Positions 43,534 to 53,095 are shown, numbered from the stretch's first letter. The stretch is DNA of 64,000 nucleotides from Bradyrhizobium sp. C9 (GCF_002532045.1 NZ_NWTG01000030.1:1-64000), one strand, 5' to 3'. The notes: generated from the letters alone by a model not told the origin. A program made the numbers and translations.

Positions 43534-44115
43534 CTAGTGCCGCTTCGTCGCCGGCAAAGCCGCCGGAGCCGGCACCGGCGGCTTCACCGCAGCGGCTTGC
43601 GCCGGCAGATATTTGGCGACGATCGCGGGATCGAGCTGGGCCATCGCACTGTCCGGCAAGCGCGTCCAGACCTCATCCTTGCCAAACAGCGAGATGCCGA
43701 GATAGCCGCGCATGGTCAGCTTCTGTCCGTCGGCGCTCAGCGTCATCTTGGCCTTGTAGATCTTGCCGTCGCGCGGATCGAGCACGTTGCCGTTCTCGTA
43801 CTTCATGCCATCGCGCTTCATGTCGCGGATGAAGGACAGGCCGAGCCACGGCGCATTCTTGCGATCATCGGTGCATTTCGAGCAGACCGGATTCGGCGGA
43901 TCATTGGGCTCGGAGAACATCTTGGCGATCACGCCTTCGAAGATGCCGTTGTGATCGATCACCAGGAACCAGCCTTCCGGCTTGCCATCCTCGATCTTCT
44001 GCCAGAGGCCGGCCGCCGACGTCGGGTCGGCTGCCGTGGCAGCCAACGGAGCAGCCAGCGCAAAGGCCGTGGCGATCGCCAGGATCAGCCGAAGTCTGGA
44101 TAGCGTGTTCCGCAT
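43534..44115 (-). CDS. Exported DUF2147 protein
   Basis: About 193 residues. Residues 1-28 are a signal peptide (RLILAIATAFALAAPLAATAA). The mature domain AGLWQKIEDGKPEGWFLVIDHNGIFEGVIAKMF ... YENGNVLDPRDGKIYKAKMTLSADGQKLTMRGYLGISLFGKDEVWTRL is DUF2147, a periplasmic calycin-like domain of unknown ligand. A CSKC motif (PVCSKCTDDRKNAPW) is present. The C-terminus is a Pro/Ala tail. Three adjacent ATGs make the exact start uncertain; the third has the best spacing from AGGTG. Confidence 0.85.
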   Translation of the reverse strand: MRNTLSRLRLILAIATAFALAAPLAATAADPTSAAGLWQKIEDGKPEGWFLVIDHNGIFEGVIAKMFSEPNDPPNPVCSKCTDDRKNAPWLGLSFIRDMKRDGMKYENGNVLDPRDGKIYKAKMTLSADGQKLTMRGYLGISLFGKDEVWTRLPDSAMAQLDPAIVAKYLPAQAAAVKPPVPAPAALPATKRH

Positions 44116-44242
44116 CATCATCACCTGATCAATCGACACACTCGATTACGCGCAGACTACGGCCATTTCGCGGAGTGTTCCAGTAGCCGCGCCGCACGGG
44201 CAATGGCCCATGCCCCTGGCATTAGTCGCTGTTGGCGTGCAA

Positions 44243-45271
44243 TCAGTTCACCCCAAGCTTCTTCTGCAAACTCGATGACGAGGTTGTGTACTGGAACACC
44301 AGCCGCTTGTCGGGATACACGTAGCGGTGCGCCTTCTGCGCCATCAGCGCGCCCTCGTGGAAGCCGGAGAGAATGAGCTTCAGCTTGCCCGGATAGGTGT
44401 TGATGTCGCCGATCGCGAAGATGCCTGAAATGTTGGTCTCGAATGCTGCGGTGTCGACCGGCACCAGATTGTTCTCCAGCGCTACGCCCCAGTTCGCCAC
44501 CGGACCGAGCTTCATGGTGAGCCCGAAGAACGGCAGGATCGTATCGCAGTCGACCTTGCTCATCGCGTTGTCGTTGCCTTTGACGTGAGCGCCGGAAACC
44601 TGGCCGCGCGCACCTTCCAGCTCGGTGACCTGGCCGATCTTGAGATCCATCTTGCCGCCCGAAACCAGCGCGCGCATCTGCTCGACGCTGTGCGGCGCCG
44701 CGCGGAAATCGTCGCGCCGATGCAGCAGCGTGATGCGCTTGGCGATCGGATGCAGATTGAGCGTCCAGTCGAGCGCGGAATCGCCGCCGCCGACGATCAA
44801 GATGCTCTTGCCGCGGAACTGCTCCATCTTGCGCACGGCATAGAACACCGAGGTGCCTTCATATGCTTCGATGCCCGGCACCGGCGGCCGCTTCGGCTGG
44901 AACGAGCCGCCGCCCGCGGAGATCACCACGACCTTGCACTCGAACTCCTTGCCGGCGTCGGTCTTCACGCGAAACAGCGGATCGCCGATCTTCTCGATGC
45001 TCTCCACCATCTCGTTGAGATGGAAGGTCGGATTGAACGGCTTGATCTGCTCCATCAGCTGCTCGGTCAGGCCCTGGCCGGTGACGAAGGGGATGCCCGG
45101 GATGTCGTAGATCGGCTTCTCGGGATAGAGCTCGGCACACTGCCCGCCGATCTTGTCGAGGATGTCGACCAGATGCACCCTCATGTCGAGCAGGCCCAGT
45201 TCAAACACGGCGAACAGTCCGCAGGGGCCCGCGCCAATAATCAGCACATCGGTCTTGATCGCTTCGCTCAT
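44243..45271 (-). CDS. Ferredoxin-NADP reductase, thioredoxin-reductase-like
   Basis: 342 residues, the usual length for the type found in Rhodopseudomonas, Bacillus (YumC) and Chlorobium. The FAD motif is LIIGAGPCGLFAVFELGL, the NADPH motif is ILIVGGGDSALDWTLNL, and the C-terminal FAD contact is IFAIGDINTYPGKLKLILSGFHEGALMA. The redox CxxC of thioredoxin reductases is absent, and the C-terminal subdomain with Tyr/Phe stacking (FQYTTSSSSLQKKLGV) is present. It should pass electrons between NADPH and a ferredoxin, possibly the one encoded at 46.0 kb. Confidence 0.92.
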   Translation of the reverse strand: MSEAIKTDVLIIGAGPCGLFAVFELGLLDMRVHLVDILDKIGGQCAELYPEKPIYDIPGIPFVTGQGLTEQLMEQIKPFNPTFHLNEMVESIEKIGDPLFRVKTDAGKEFECKVVVISAGGGSFQPKRPPVPGIEAYEGTSVFYAVRKMEQFRGKSILIVGGGDSALDWTLNLHPIAKRITLLHRRDDFRAAPHSVEQMRALVSGGKMDLKIGQVTELEGARGQVSGAHVKGNDNAMSKVDCDTILPFFGLTMKLGPVANWGVALENNLVPVDTAAFETNISGIFAIGDINTYPGKLKLILSGFHEGALMAQKAHRYVYPDKRLVFQYTTSSSSLQKKLGVN

Positions 45272-45435
45272 GTCCGCTTCTTTTCCGTTGAAATCGACCG
45301 GGGCGGCCGTTGCCTGTCCAGCCAGGAGGTATCGGATCGGGACATGCATAATAGGGGTAGAGGCTGGCGCGGCAACCCCTTGCCGAGCCTTCATAACTCG
45401 GCTGTATGGACGGAAACTGACGGAGATCAAATCTC

Positions 45436-45897
45436 GTGAACGCCCCTATCCGCGCGGATGACACGCCGCGCCTGGAAGATTTCCCCTATCGCCTGTCCGA
45501 CAATGTGCGCTTTGCCGATCTCGACCCCAACGGGCACGTCAACAACGCCGTCTATGCCAGCTATTTTGAAACCGGCCGCGTCACGCTGGTAAAGGACCTC
45601 AGCATGGGGCTGATGCCGGCGGGACTCGGCTGGATCATGGTGCGACTCGACATCCATTTCCGCGCCGAGCTGCACTGGCCGGGCCAGATCGAGCTCGGGC
45701 TCGGTCTGGTCAAGTTCGGACGGACGTCGACCACTTTCGATCAGGTGGTGTTTTCGGAAGGGAGATGCGTGGCGTCGGCGAAGGCGGTCACCGTGATGAT
45801 CGATGAGGCCACACGCAGACCGACGCCGCTGCCGGCGGAGGTCAAGCAGAACTTCCGCCGCTGGGTCCGTCGCGGTGTGAACCCGGACGGCGAATAG
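45436..45897 (+). CDS. Acyl-CoA thioesterase (hotdog fold, YbgC/FadM-like)
   Basis: 153 residues of the 4-hydroxybenzoyl-CoA thioesterase-like family. The opening FPYRLSDNVRFADLDPNGHVNNAVYASYFETGRV holds the catalytic Asp and the HVNN motif. WIMVRLDIHFRAELHWPGQIELGLGLVKFGRTSTTF is the typical second half. It hydrolyses an acyl-CoA to free acid and CoA; the chain is unknown. The start is a GTG with GGAG ten bases upstream. It sits between the FNR gene (divergent) and the ferredoxin gene (convergent). Confidence 0.88.
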   Translation: MNAPIRADDTPRLEDFPYRLSDNVRFADLDPNGHVNNAVYASYFETGRVTLVKDLSMGLMPAGLGWIMVRLDIHFRAELHWPGQIELGLGLVKFGRTSTTFDQVVFSEGRCVASAKAVTVMIDEATRRPTPLPAEVKQNFRRWVRRGVNPDGE

Positions 45898-45903
45898 ATA
45901 AAG

Positions 45904-46224
45904 TTAGGCTTGGCGTTCCGGTGTCGACACGACCAGTCCGTCGAGATCGTCGGTCACCTTGATCTGGCAGGACAGCCGCGAATTCGGACGCACGTCGAAG
46001 CCGAAATCCAGCATGTCCTCTTCCATCGGCGACGGCGCGCCGACCTTCTCGCGCCACGCGTCATCGACATAGACATGGCACGTCGCACAGGCGCAGGCAC
46101 CGCCGCATTCGGCTTCAATGCCGGGAATGGCGTTGCGGATCGCGCCTTCCATCACGGTCGCGCCGTTCTCGATATCAATGGAGCGTTTCTCTCCGGAATG
46201 GTCGATAAAGTGGATTTTGGCCAT
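45904..46224 (-). CDS. 2Fe-2S ferredoxin (adrenodoxin type)
   Basis: 106 residues. The cluster-binding Cys are in ECGGACACATCHVYV (three Cys in the C-x5-C-x2-C loop) plus a distal Cys in RLSCQIKV. DMLDFGFDVRPNSRLSCQ is typical of the vertebrate-type ferredoxins that serve P450s or iron-sulfur cluster assembly. Partner candidates are the FNR encoded 0.7 kb away and a P450 elsewhere; no P450 or isc/suf gene is in the window. Confidence 0.93.
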   Translation of the reverse strand: MAKIHFIDHSGEKRSIDIENGATVMEGAIRNAIPGIEAECGGACACATCHVYVDDAWREKVGAPSPMEEDMLDFGFDVRPNSRLSCQIKVTDDLDGLVVSTPERQA

Positions 46225-46385
46225 GATTGCTCGTGCTGCCGGAATGCGCCGGACGATGGTTGGAAAGGTCCCGGGCAGTCGTATAACGGGTCGATCTGCA
46301 CAGCGCTAGCGCAGAGACCGAAAACCTGCCAGCCTGCCGGGACGGCGCCCAGACCGTTGCCGCAGGCCGTGGAGATGCCGAACGC

Positions 46386-46763
46386 CTAGGAGCGGCCCAG
46401 AATCAGCTCGATCGCCGTGCGCGCCTCGGCAATCGCGGCCCCGAGCGCGGCGAGCGGCCGGGCCGGGTCGGAACCGCCGGCCAGCGCGGTTTCGAGGCCG
46501 GCGGCCGCCTCGGCGACGCCGAAGGCACCAATCGCCCGCGCCGATCCCTTCAGGGTATGGGCGTGGGTCGGAGCCTCCGCCGGCAAGGCAGCCAGCTCGC
46601 CAAGGATCCGGGCCGACTGGGTCGAAAACATCGCCAGCACTTCCCGCTCCAGCCCCGGGTCGCCCAGCGTCATCCGCCGGAGGTGGTCGACGTCGATCGG
46701 TCCGTCACCGGGCGCGAGCGGCGGCGATTGCGTCCATTCAACCCGTTCGAGATGAAGCGGCAT
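46386..46763 (-). CDS. Hpt-domain phosphotransfer protein
   Basis: About 125 residues. The histidine phosphotransfer motif is THAHTLKGSARAIGAFGVAEAAAGLE, in which HTLKGSA carries the phosphorylated His. The preceding helix has MTLGDPGLEREVLAMFSTQSARIL, and the C-terminal helix is IAEARTAIELIL. It should relay phosphate between a hybrid kinase and a response regulator. It is shorter than ChpT and lacks its second domain. The start is the ATG of MPLHLERVEW. It is divergent from the polar-growth gene across a region carrying a CtrA box. Confidence 0.82.
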   Translation of the reverse strand: MPLHLERVEWTQSPPLAPGDGPIDVDHLRRMTLGDPGLEREVLAMFSTQSARILGELAALPAEAPTHAHTLKGSARAIGAFGVAEAAAGLETALAGGSDPARPLAALGAAIAEARTAIELILGRS

Positions 46764-46959
46764 GGCCTGTCCCTGTCGTCTCTGCCGGGCTTCACCGGCG
46801 GACCGTTCGCCCAGCCAATCACGAAACTGGTTAACGAATTGTTGTCGGGATGATCGGCAAAACCGCCCGATTCTGGACAATTTCCGGACACAATCGGCCC
46901 TCTCCGGCAGGAATTTCGAGTACCGATAAGGCCTTATGGCGCAAAGCTGTTAACGATGA

Positions 46960-46974
46960 TTAAGAAAGTATTAA
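46960..46974. promoter_or_regulatory. CtrA box upstream of the polar-growth gene
   Basis: TTAA-GAAAGTA-TTAA is a perfect match to TTAA-N7-TTAA. A further TTAA lies ten bases upstream at 46950. The box is 170 bp before the giant gene and 197 bp before the Hpt gene, within their 380-bp shared intergenic region. Nothing else was recognised there. Confidence 0.65.
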
Positions 46975-47143
46975 TCGCAAGCATTTCATTCGCATCGCTC
47001 TCCCAATAGGATGTTTGCGGATGTAGCGGACAAGCCGCCGAGGGGGCGCTTGCGCTCCGCTTGTGGGCACCGGCTTCGAGCTTGCGCGGGGACGTTTCGC
47101 AAGCTCGCCGACGCGTAAAATAGTGAGAGGGCTCAGACTGAAC

Positions 47144-50100
47144 ATGGCGAACACTCCCAAGAAGGTCAAAGATCCCACCGAAGTCGCGCTTTCTGCCATC
47201 CAGGAAGCCCTCAACATCAGCGAGCAGGGCTCCGAGAGCCGCAACGAAGGCGCCGCGCCGCCGAGCCTGCCGCCGTCCGCTCCGGATTTTTCAGCCGCAT
47301 CGTTCGAGTCCCGTCAGAATACCGATCGTTCGGTATTCGAGCCTATCGAGGAACCGCGCGCGCCGCGCCGCGCCGCCAATGACGATCGCGAGACCATCGG
47401 CCAGATGCTGCAGACGCTGCAGGGAGGCCGCGCCCGCAACGCCTTCACGCTGTTCTTCGTCTGCTCCGGCGCCTGGCTGCTCGGCGGCGTCATCCTCACC
47501 ATCGCGTTCTGGCCAGCCCTGCAGGCTTCGATGGCCCAGGGCACCGGCGTGCTGGTGCTCGCCGGCCTCGCCGCGCTGTTCGCCGTTCCGGTGCTGCTGT
47601 TCTATTACCTCGCCAGCCTCGCCTCGCACGGCCAGCGCATGCAGATGATCGCGCAATCGATGGCGCAGGTCGCAATGCGATTCTCCGAGCCGGAGAACGC
47701 CGCCGCCGATTCCATGGTGACGGTCGGCCAGGCGATCCGCCGCGAGGTCGCGGCGATGGGCGACGGCGTCGAACGCGCGATCGCGCGCGCCGGCGAACTC
47801 GAGACCCTGGTTGCCAACGAGGTGGCCGCGCTGGAGCGCGCCTATTCCGACAATGAAGTGCGCATCCGCGCGCTGCTGCAGGACATCGCCCATCAGCGCG
47901 ACAATCTGGTCGGCCAGGCCGAGCAGGTGCGCAGCGCGATCTCCGGCGTGCAGATCGACCTGCGCCACGACATCGCGCTGATCTCGGACGCGATCGCCTC
48001 GCGCGTCGACGAGGTCGCCAAGAGCATCACAGGCGCGCTGGAAGAGCGCGGCCAGCACATCACGACCGCACTGAGCCATGCCGGCGACAACATGATCCTC
48101 GCGCTCGGCGAGCGCGGCGGCGACCTGCTCGACCGCCTCGAGGAAGCCAGCGCAGAGACCACGCGCGCGGTGATGGACGCCTCCGAGCGGCTCACCACCA
48201 GCCTCAACTTCAAGACCGGCCACGTCCACGACGAGTTCGTCGATCTGGCCGATCGCGTCCACGAGATGCTGAACGAGCGCATCGATCGCATCACCGGCGA
48301 GTTCGAGCAGCGTTCGTCCGCGATCGTCGACGGCATCTCCGACCGCACCGAGGAGGTCCACGACTCCCTGAAGAATTCCGCCGACTCGCTGCTGCTCGAG
48401 CTCGAGCTGCGCAGCAACGACCTCGTCAGCAAGATCGACGACGCCGGCAACCGCCTCGCCGGCCAGATCATGACGTCCGGCGACAGGGCGAGCGAGGCGC
48501 TCGACGTCACCGTCAATTCGCTGGTCGCCAAGGTGGTGGGCCAGACCGAGACCGCGCACGACTCGCTGTCGCTGCAGATGAGCGCGTTCGACGACCTGGT
48601 GAAGAACCACGGCAGCGAGCTCGCCGAGAAATTCGCCCGCGACTCCGGCACGCTCGGCGCGCTGATCACCCGCCACATCTCGGAATTCGACCGCACCGTG
48701 AAGACCTTCGGCGGCGACATCGTCGAGCGCATGGGCCAGCGGACCCAGGACATCGCCGACAGCCTGAAGACCTATGTCGACACCTTCGACAATCGCGTCA
48801 CCAGCAATAGCGGCGAGATCACCGCTTCGCTCGACCAGCGCCTGCTGCAATTCGAGACCACGCTCGGCAGCCGCGTCACCCATCTCGACGCTTCGCTGAC
48901 CGACAAGCTGTCGTCGTTCGACTCGTCGCTCGCCACCAAGATCGGCTCGTTCGACGGCCGCCTGCAGTCGCTGGATGACGCGATCGACGGCCGCATGCGG
49001 ACGCTCGAGGTCACCTTCGAGAGCCGCGCCAAATCGGTCACCGACACCATCGACGGCCATCTCGGCACGCTGGCGACCCAGCTGACCGAAGGCGCCACCC
49101 AGGCGATCCACTCGATCGACTCGCGCCTCGGCCTGCTCACCACGACCCTGACCGAGGGCACCGTGCAGGCGATCGCCGCGGTCGACCATCGCATCAACGG
49201 CGTCACCGAAACCATCGACGGCCACAGCAACCGCCTCGTCGACACCATCAACGACCACAGCACCCGCCTCGCCGATACCATCAACGGTCACAACAGCCGC
49301 CTCGTCGAGACCATCAGCGGTCATAGCTCGAACCTGACCGACACCATCTCGGCGCGCTTCGCCGACATCCAGCAGGGCATCGAGAGCCGCGTCGGCGTCA
49401 TCGCCGGTGACATCGACACCCGCGTCGCGCAGTTCGAGGACCTGTTGGGCTCGCGCGTCGAGGCCGTCGCCGGCCGCATCGAGAGCAGCGGCCGCCAGGC
49501 GAGCGAGGACCTGATGTCCCGCGCCGAAATGTTGTCGTCGAGCATCAAGTCCCATGTCGAGGACGCCGAGCGCTCGCTGACCAACCTCGTGGTCAACACC
49601 AGCGAAACCATCCAGACCGGCGCGCGCACCGCGCAGCAGGCGCTGCTCACCGTGTCCGCGGATGTCGGCAACCAGCTCAAGCTGAGCTCGGCCGAAGTCG
49701 AGGGCGTGCTGACCGCCGTCGGCACCAGCGCCGCCAACTCGATCCTCACCAGTGCCCGCGACGCCCAGGTCTCGCTGGTCTCCGCATCCGGCGACGTCGC
49801 CTCGCAGATTAAGGCGCTGTCGGAAGACGTCGAGCGCACGCTGCAGGCGGCCGGTAGCGCCACCGCGGCCTCGGTGCTGTCCGGCGCCCGCGACGCGCAG
49901 ACCACGCTGGTCTCGGCCTCGATCGAAGCCGCCAGCCAGGTCAAGTCGCTGGCCGCCGACGTCGAGCAATCGCTGTCGATGTCCGGCTCTGCCGCCGCCG
50001 AAGCGATCATGACCGGCGCCCGCGAGGCCCAGACCACCCTGATCGCGACGTCGGCCGACGTCACCGGCCAGGTCAAGTCGCTCGCCAGCGACGTCGAGCG

Positions 50101-53068
50101 CTCGCTGTCGATGGCCGGTTCCGCGACCGCGGAAGCCGTCGTCGCCTCCGCCCGCGAGGCCCAGAGCACGCTGGCCGGTGCGTCGACCGAAGCCACCAAC
50201 CTGGTCCGCACGCTCGCGGCCGATATGCAGCACTCGCTCTCGACCGCCGGCACCGCGACCGCGGAAGCCGTCGTCGCTTCCGCCCGCGAGGCCCAGAACA
50301 CGCTGGCCGGCGCGTCGACCGACGCCACCAACCTGGTCCGCACCCTGTCGGCGGACATCGAACGCTCGCTGTCGATGGCCGGCTCCGCCACTGCAGAAGC
50401 CGTCGTCGCCGCCGCCCGCGAGGCCCAGAGCACGCTGGCCGGCGCATCCACCGAGGCCACCGATCTGGTCCGCACGCTCGCGGCCGACATGGAGCGCTCG
50501 CTGTCGATGGCCGGCTCCGCCACCGCGGAATCGATCACATCAGGTGCGCGTGAAGCCCAGAGCATGCTGGTCGATGCATCGACCGAGTCTGCGACAAAGG
50601 TGTCGGCGCTTGCCGCCGATATCCAGCGCGCGCTGTCGATGGCCGGTTCCGGCACCATCGAGGTGCTGACGGCCGGCGCCCGCGAGGCGCAGAACACCCT
50701 CGTCACCGCGTCGACGGAAGCAGCCAACCACGTCAAGTCGCTGGCAGCCGATGTCGAGCGCACCCTGACGTCGGTCGGCACCAACACCGCCCAGACGATC
50801 GTCGGCAGTGCCCGCGATGCCCAGAACTCGTTCGTGGCAACGTCCAGCGAGGCTGCAAGCCAGATGCGCGCGATCTCCGTCGAGATCGAGCGCTCACTGA
50901 CCGCGGCCAGCGCGGAGACTGCGCAGACCATCCTGGGCAGCGCCCGGGAGGCCCAGAGCTCGTTCGCGGCGACCGCTGCCGATGCCGCCGCCCAGATCCG
51001 CACGCTCTCGACCGATATCGAGCGCGCGCTGGGTTCGGTCACGGCCAAGACCACCGACAACATCCAGACCTCTGCGCAGAACGCACAGGCCGCGCTGATC
51101 AACATGTCCAACGAGGTCTCGACCAAGGTCAAGACGACCTCCGCCGACATCGAACGTTCGGTGCTGTCCGCGTCCAGCGCATTCGGCTCGGCGATGACCG
51201 GCAAGACCGACGAGATCGTCACCTATGTGCAGCAGCAGACCGAGCGCCTGTCGCAGATGGTCGACGGCCGCCGCGGCTCGCTGGTCGAGGCGCTGACCGC
51301 CAAGACCACGCAGCTGTCGAACGACATGGATCGCGCCACCGCGGACGCGCTGAAGGCGATCGAAACCCGCGGCCTCGCCTTCTCGCAGTCGATGGCGGCG
51401 CACGGCGGCGATGTCGCGCGCAACATCACCTCGGCCGGCGATCAGGCGACCGGCGCGGTGGCGAAGTCGCTCAAGGAGCTCGAGCAGGCCTCGCGCGCGG
51501 CGATCGACCAGTCGCGCCAGGTCTCGATCTCGGCCGTCACCGAGATGCAGGAGACCAGCAAGATCCTGCGCACCGATACGGTGGCGCTGTTCGAGCGGCT
51601 GCGCGAGGGCAACATCCTGCTGCAGGAAGTGTTGACCGGCGCCCACGACAACCTCAACTCGCTGGAGCGCGCGCTGGTGACCCGCGTCGCCGACTTCGTG
51701 TCCGCCATGAACGACGTCACCTCGCGCAACGGCGTGGCGACCCAGACGCTGGAAGACCAGCTCACGGTGTTCAACAGCAAGACCGGCAAGGCGCTGGAAG
51801 ATCTCGGCGCGCTGTCGAGCCAGTTCGAGACCCATGGCAAGGCGCTGATCGAGGCGGCTGCCGTGGTCGAACAGGCCAACCGCTCGACGACGGCCTCCGT
51901 CAGCGAGCGCAAGTCGGCGCTGGAATCGCTGGTCACGACCATCGACCTGCGCACCACCGATCTCGACCAGCGGCTGTCGCGCTTCACCGGCCTGCTCGAT
52001 GAATCGCTCGGCGCGGCCGAGGAACGCGCCCGCGACATCGCGCGTGTGGTGGCGGAGACCGCCGGCGCCGGCTCGGCTGCGATCAGCAAGCAGTTCGAGG
52101 CGGTGCGCATGGCCGCCGAGAACGAGCGTCAGCAGACCGTCGACGCCATGAACGACCTCTACCAGCAGAGCAACGCCGAGACCGATGCGATGTTCAAGGA
52201 ATCGACGGAGAAGTTCTCCGCGATGGTCACGGCGATGAAGCAGATGGCGAGCGAGATGCACAGCGAGCTCGAGGCCACCCGCAACGAGCTGCGCCGCGGC
52301 GTGCTGGAAATGCCGCAGGAGGCTGCCGAAAACACTGCGCAGATGCGCAAGGTGATCGTCGACCAGATCGAGGCCCTGGCCGAGCTGAACCGCATCGTCG
52401 CGCATCACGGCCGCGGGCTCGACGTGGTCTCGACCAACCGCGCCAGCGTCCGCCACGAGGAGCCGGTGATGGCTGCCGCCGGCGGCCGCGCCGATGTGCG
52501 CATGCGGGACAGCGTGCGCGACAATGGCAACAGCGCCTCGACGCTGCCGCCGCCGGATCTCGGCATGGCGACCTCGCGCCGCACCGAGGCCCCGTCGGTC
52601 AGCCCGGCCAGCCCCAACAACAACGGCGACGGCTGGCTGTCCGACCTGCTCAACCGCAGCGACGCGGCGCCGCCGGCCCCGCAGGGCCGCGATGCCCAGC
52701 AGCGCCCGCGTCAGCAGCAGCAGCCGGCCGCCAATCCGCTGGAGTCGCTGTCGCTCGACATCGGCCGGCTGATGGACCGCACGCTTGCAGCCGAGATGTG
52801 GGATCGCTACCAGCGCGGCGAGAACAAGGCGTTCTCCAAGCGCCTCTACACGCCGGCCGGCCAGAAAGCCTTCGATGAGGTGGCCCGCAAGTACCGCGCC
52901 GACCGCGGCTTCAAGCAGACGGTCGACCGCTACATCGCGGAGTTCGAGCGCCTGCTCGACGAAGTCGCCCGCGAAGGCCGCGGCCAGCAGGAGCTGGCTG
53001 GCCACCTGACCTCGGAGACCGGGCTGGTCTATACCCTGCTCGCCCACGCGGCGGGACGGCTGGGGTAA
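47144..53068 (+). CDS. Giant polar-growth coiled-coil protein (GPR/RgsE-like)
   Basis: About 1,974 residues. It matches in size and layout the Growth Pole Ring protein GPR of Agrobacterium and RgsE of Sinorhizobium, which form a ring at the growing pole and organise unipolar elongation. Residues 1-98 are disordered and cytoplasmic. Two membrane helices lie at about 100-123 (FTLFFVCSGAWLLGGVILTIAF) and 134-158. Residues 170-1750 are an almost continuous helical, apolipoprotein-like region with 11-residue periodicity, including twelve 44-residue repeats at 823-1350. A Pro-rich linker precedes a compact C-terminal domain (LDIGRLMDRTLAAEMWDRYQRGENKAFSKRLYT ... FERLLDEVA). The start is the ATG of MANTPKK. 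Confidence 0.85.
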   Translation: MANTPKKVKDPTEVALSAIQEALNISEQGSESRNEGAAPPSLPPSAPDFSAASFESRQNTDRSVFEPIEEPRAPRRAANDDRETIGQMLQTLQGGRARNAFTLFFVCSGAWLLGGVILTIAFWPALQASMAQGTGVLVLAGLAALFAVPVLLFYYLASLASHGQRMQMIAQSMAQVAMRFSEPENAAADSMVTVGQAIRREVAAMGDGVERAIARAGELETLVANEVAALERAYSDNEVRIRALLQDIAHQRDNLVGQAEQVRSAISGVQIDLRHDIALISDAIASRVDEVAKSITGALEERGQHITTALSHAGDNMILALGERGGDLLDRLEEASAETTRAVMDASERLTTSLNFKTGHVHDEFVDLADRVHEMLNERIDRITGEFEQRSSAIVDGISDRTEEVHDSLKNSADSLLLELELRSNDLVSKIDDAGNRLAGQIMTSGDRASEALDVTVNSLVAKVVGQTETAHDSLSLQMSAFDDLVKNHGSELAEKFARDSGTLGALITRHISEFDRTVKTFGGDIVERMGQRTQDIADSLKTYVDTFDNRVTSNSGEITASLDQRLLQFETTLGSRVTHLDASLTDKLSSFDSSLATKIGSFDGRLQSLDDAIDGRMRTLEVTFESRAKSVTDTIDGHLGTLATQLTEGATQAIHSIDSRLGLLTTTLTEGTVQAIAAVDHRINGVTETIDGHSNRLVDTINDHSTRLADTINGHNSRLVETISGHSSNLTDTISARFADIQQGIESRVGVIAGDIDTRVAQFEDLLGSRVEAVAGRIESSGRQASEDLMSRAEMLSSSIKSHVEDAERSLTNLVVNTSETIQTGARTAQQALLTVSADVGNQLKLSSAEVEGVLTAVGTSAANSILTSARDAQVSLVSASGDVASQIKALSEDVERTLQAAGSATAASVLSGARDAQTTLVSASIEAASQVKSLAADVEQSLSMSGSAAAEAIMTGAREAQTTLIATSADVTGQVKSLASDVERSLSMAGSATAEAVVASAREAQSTLAGASTEATNLVRTLAADMQHSLSTAGTATAEAVVASAREAQNTLAGASTDATNLVRTLSADIERSLSMAGSATAEAVVAAAREAQSTLAGASTEATDLVRTLAADMERSLSMAGSATAESITSGAREAQSMLVDASTESATKVSALAADIQRALSMAGSGTIEVLTAGAREAQNTLVTASTEAANHVKSLAADVERTLTSVGTNTAQTIVGSARDAQNSFVATSSEAASQMRAISVEIERSLTAASAETAQTILGSAREAQSSFAATAADAAAQIRTLSTDIERALGSVTAKTTDNIQTSAQNAQAALINMSNEVSTKVKTTSADIERSVLSASSAFGSAMTGKTDEIVTYVQQQTERLSQMVDGRRGSLVEALTAKTTQLSNDMDRATADALKAIETRGLAFSQSMAAHGGDVARNITSAGDQATGAVAKSLKELEQASRAAIDQSRQVSISAVTEMQETSKILRTDTVALFERLREGNILLQEVLTGAHDNLNSLERALVTRVADFVSAMNDVTSRNGVATQTLEDQLTVFNSKTGKALEDLGALSSQFETHGKALIEAAAVVEQANRSTTASVSERKSALESLVTTIDLRTTDLDQRLSRFTGLLDESLGAAEERARDIARVVAETAGAGSAAISKQFEAVRMAAENERQQTVDAMNDLYQQSNAETDAMFKESTEKFSAMVTAMKQMASEMHSELEATRNELRRGVLEMPQEAAENTAQMRKVIVDQIEALAELNRIVAHHGRGLDVVSTNRASVRHEEPVMAAAGGRADVRMRDSVRDNGNSASTLPPPDLGMATSRRTEAPSVSPASPNNNGDGWLSDLLNRSDAAPPAPQGRDAQQRPRQQQQPAANPLESLSLDIGRLMDRTLAAEMWDRYQRGENKAFSKRLYTPAGQKAFDEVARKYRADRGFKQTVDRYIAEFERLLDEVAREGRGQQELAGHLTSETGLVYTLLAHAAGRLG
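49195..49350 (+). repeat. 11-residue (33-bp) tandem repeats in the polar-growth gene
   Basis: Five successive 11-residue units read GVTETIDGHSN, RLVDTINDHST, RLADTINGHNS, RLVETISGHSS and NLTDTISARFA. An 11-residue period fits a right-handed or apolipoprotein-like amphipathic helix. Confidence 0.85.
49610..51193 (+). repeat. Twelve 132-bp tandem repeats in the polar-growth gene
   Basis: Twelve in-frame units of exactly 44 codons run without gaps. The consensus is roughly VVASAREAQSTLAGASTEAT, then NLVRTLAADMERSLSMAG and SATAEA. Units 5-7 (50138-50533) are nearly identical, while the outer units are diverged. The 44-residue period equals four 11-residue units. Confidence 0.92.
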
Positions 53069-53095
53069 AGTGTTCGAACCGATCGCAGGACAAGA

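Noticed and set aside
49610..51193. Regular repeats considered as a CRISPR array
   Set aside because: The 132-bp units are contiguous, in frame and coding, with no unique spacers and no cas genes.
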